Positions 5,598 through 6,104 of a stretch of DNA of 6,104 nt are shown here, in pieces. The notes under the pieces were generated by a model. The model did not search any database, had not been told where the DNA came from, and saw only the letters and a list, made by a program, of their open reading frames with translations. How positions within the stretch are numbered: position 1 is the stretch's first letter; each line of letters opens with the position of its first letter. Made by a program: the position numbers and the translations under genes. The DNA comes from Erythrobacter sp. UBA3075 (GTDB lineage Bacteria; Pseudomonadota; Alphaproteobacteria; Sphingomonadales; Sphingomonadaceae): positions 2,197 to 8,300 of the forward strand of contig DFBR01000067.1 in assembly GCA_002367375.1 (NCBI GenBank), written 5' to 3'.

Positions 5598-6104
5598 TTA
5601 GCTACTCGATTCGCCTTTGCCAAGCCTTAATCGCAGGACAAGCGCACGGTCGCGTCCACCAAGGTCTTTGCGCACTTGCGTGTTAAACCCCTGTTCCTCA
5701 GCAATTTTTGACACCGGAGACGCCTGCGAATGGCCGATTTCGAGCACTGCGACACCGCTTTCTGTCAACAGGTGCGGCAATTGCGGCACAAGTATGCGGT
5801 AATCATCCAGCCCCTCCGGCCCGGAAAACAGCGCCTGTGATGGCTCATATTCGCGCACATCGGGCGCGAGATCGGCGCCTTCTTCGACATAGGGCGGGTT
5901 GGCGATGACGAGATCGAAGCGGCCGAGACTGTCTGCCCAGCCGGGTTGCGACCAATCCGCCTGCTGCATTTTCGCTCTGTCCGCTAGGCCGAGGGCTTCG
6001 GCGTTGGCGCGCGCAACTTTGAGCGCGGCGGGCGAACTGTCCACGCCAACACCCCTCGCATCGGGCCGCTCGGCCAGGAGTGTTAGCAACAAGGCGCCCG
6101 ATCC
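5598..6104 (-). CDS. prmC: Peptide chain release factor N5-glutamine methyltransferase, C-terminal part
   Basis: PrmC methylates the glutamine of the GGQ motif in release factors RF1 and RF2 with SAM, which improves translation termination. The frame runs off the right edge, leaving 168 residues of a protein usually about 280 aa; the N-terminal helical domain is missing. The cut falls inside the SAM-binding glycine motif (GSGALLLTLL at the visible start). It is followed by GVGVDSSP (18–25), the acidic end of the second strand of a Rossmann-like methyltransferase, then by the diagnostic NPPY (69–72) in DLVIANPPYVEE, which holds the substrate glutamine. GPEGLDDYR, ALFSGPEGL and the closing GGRDRALVLRL are PrmC-like rather than general methyltransferase. 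The apparent TTG at 6090–6092 is an internal leucine, not a start. prfA, the usual upstream partner, would lie beyond the window. Its stop is 192 nt before the preferred DUF4167 start. Confidence 0.95.
   Translation of the reverse strand, partial: GSGALLLTLLAERPDARGVGVDSSPAALKVARANAEALGLADRAKMQQADWSQPGWADSLGRFDLVIANPPYVEEGADLAPDVREYEPSQALFSGPEGLDDYRILVPQLPHLLTESGVAVLEIGHSQASPVSKIAEEQGFNTQVRKDLGGRDRALVLRLRLGKGESSS

Noticed and set aside
5460..5600. Known small RNA in the prmC–DUF4167 gap (6S, SRP RNA, tmRNA piece or tRNA)
   Set aside because: Short resemblances such as CGGAAGCGAGAAGC and GTTCGAAAA were checked. The SRP GGAAGGAAGCAGCC core, a tmRNA tag, a tRNA T-arm with matching stem and a 6S-length fold are all missing.

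Overview
The window is GC-rich, gene-dense bacterial chromosome. Gene content and protein style suggest an alphaproteobacterium, most likely Sphingomonadales (Erythrobacter/Sphingomonas-like). The main reasons are a prmC–DUF4167 pair, an alphaproteobacterial signature; the DUF4167 core sequence; a lnt–metK pair; and a spinster-like MFS transporter of a kind common in sphingomonads. The taxonomic call is inference from family knowledge, not from a search.

Layout. The left end (3–425, +) is the C-terminal third of an MFS transporter. Its stop codon overlaps by 11 bp the 3' end of a convergent minus-strand gene for a DUF418/YeiB-like membrane protein (415–1647, TTG start). From there to the right edge every gene is on the minus strand. 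In transcription order (right to left) they are prmC (release-factor glutamine methyltransferase, 5' part outside the window), a DUF4167 protein, lnt (apolipoprotein N-acyltransferase), metK (S-adenosylmethionine synthetase) and the DUF418 gene. Gaps are 40 nt (DUF4167–lnt) and 48 nt (lnt–metK). prmC–DUF4167 is separated by about 190 nt if the preferred TTG start is right, and metK–DUF418 by 100 nt filled almost entirely by a repeat.

How the genes relate. MetK makes the SAM that PrmC uses to methylate the GGQ glutamine of release factors. Lnt completes lipoprotein acylation in the inner membrane. The close packing suggests prmC/DUF4167/lnt/metK share transcripts, but they are housekeeping neighbours rather than one pathway. 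I see no mobile element, CRISPR array, defence system, tRNA or rRNA.

The unexplained parts are the two longer gaps. The prmC–DUF4167 gap can fold into a nested three-stem element (5453–5507) with a competing pairing. A small hairpin over the Shine-Dalgarno of the likely DUF4167 start follows it, and the encoded protein has an RGG-like N-terminus. The metK–DUF418 gap is a head-to-head pair of REP-like hairpins. One of these carries a G-quadruplex motif on the + strand and supplies the apparent ribosome binding site of the DUF418 gene. I did not find a clearly new multi-gene system.
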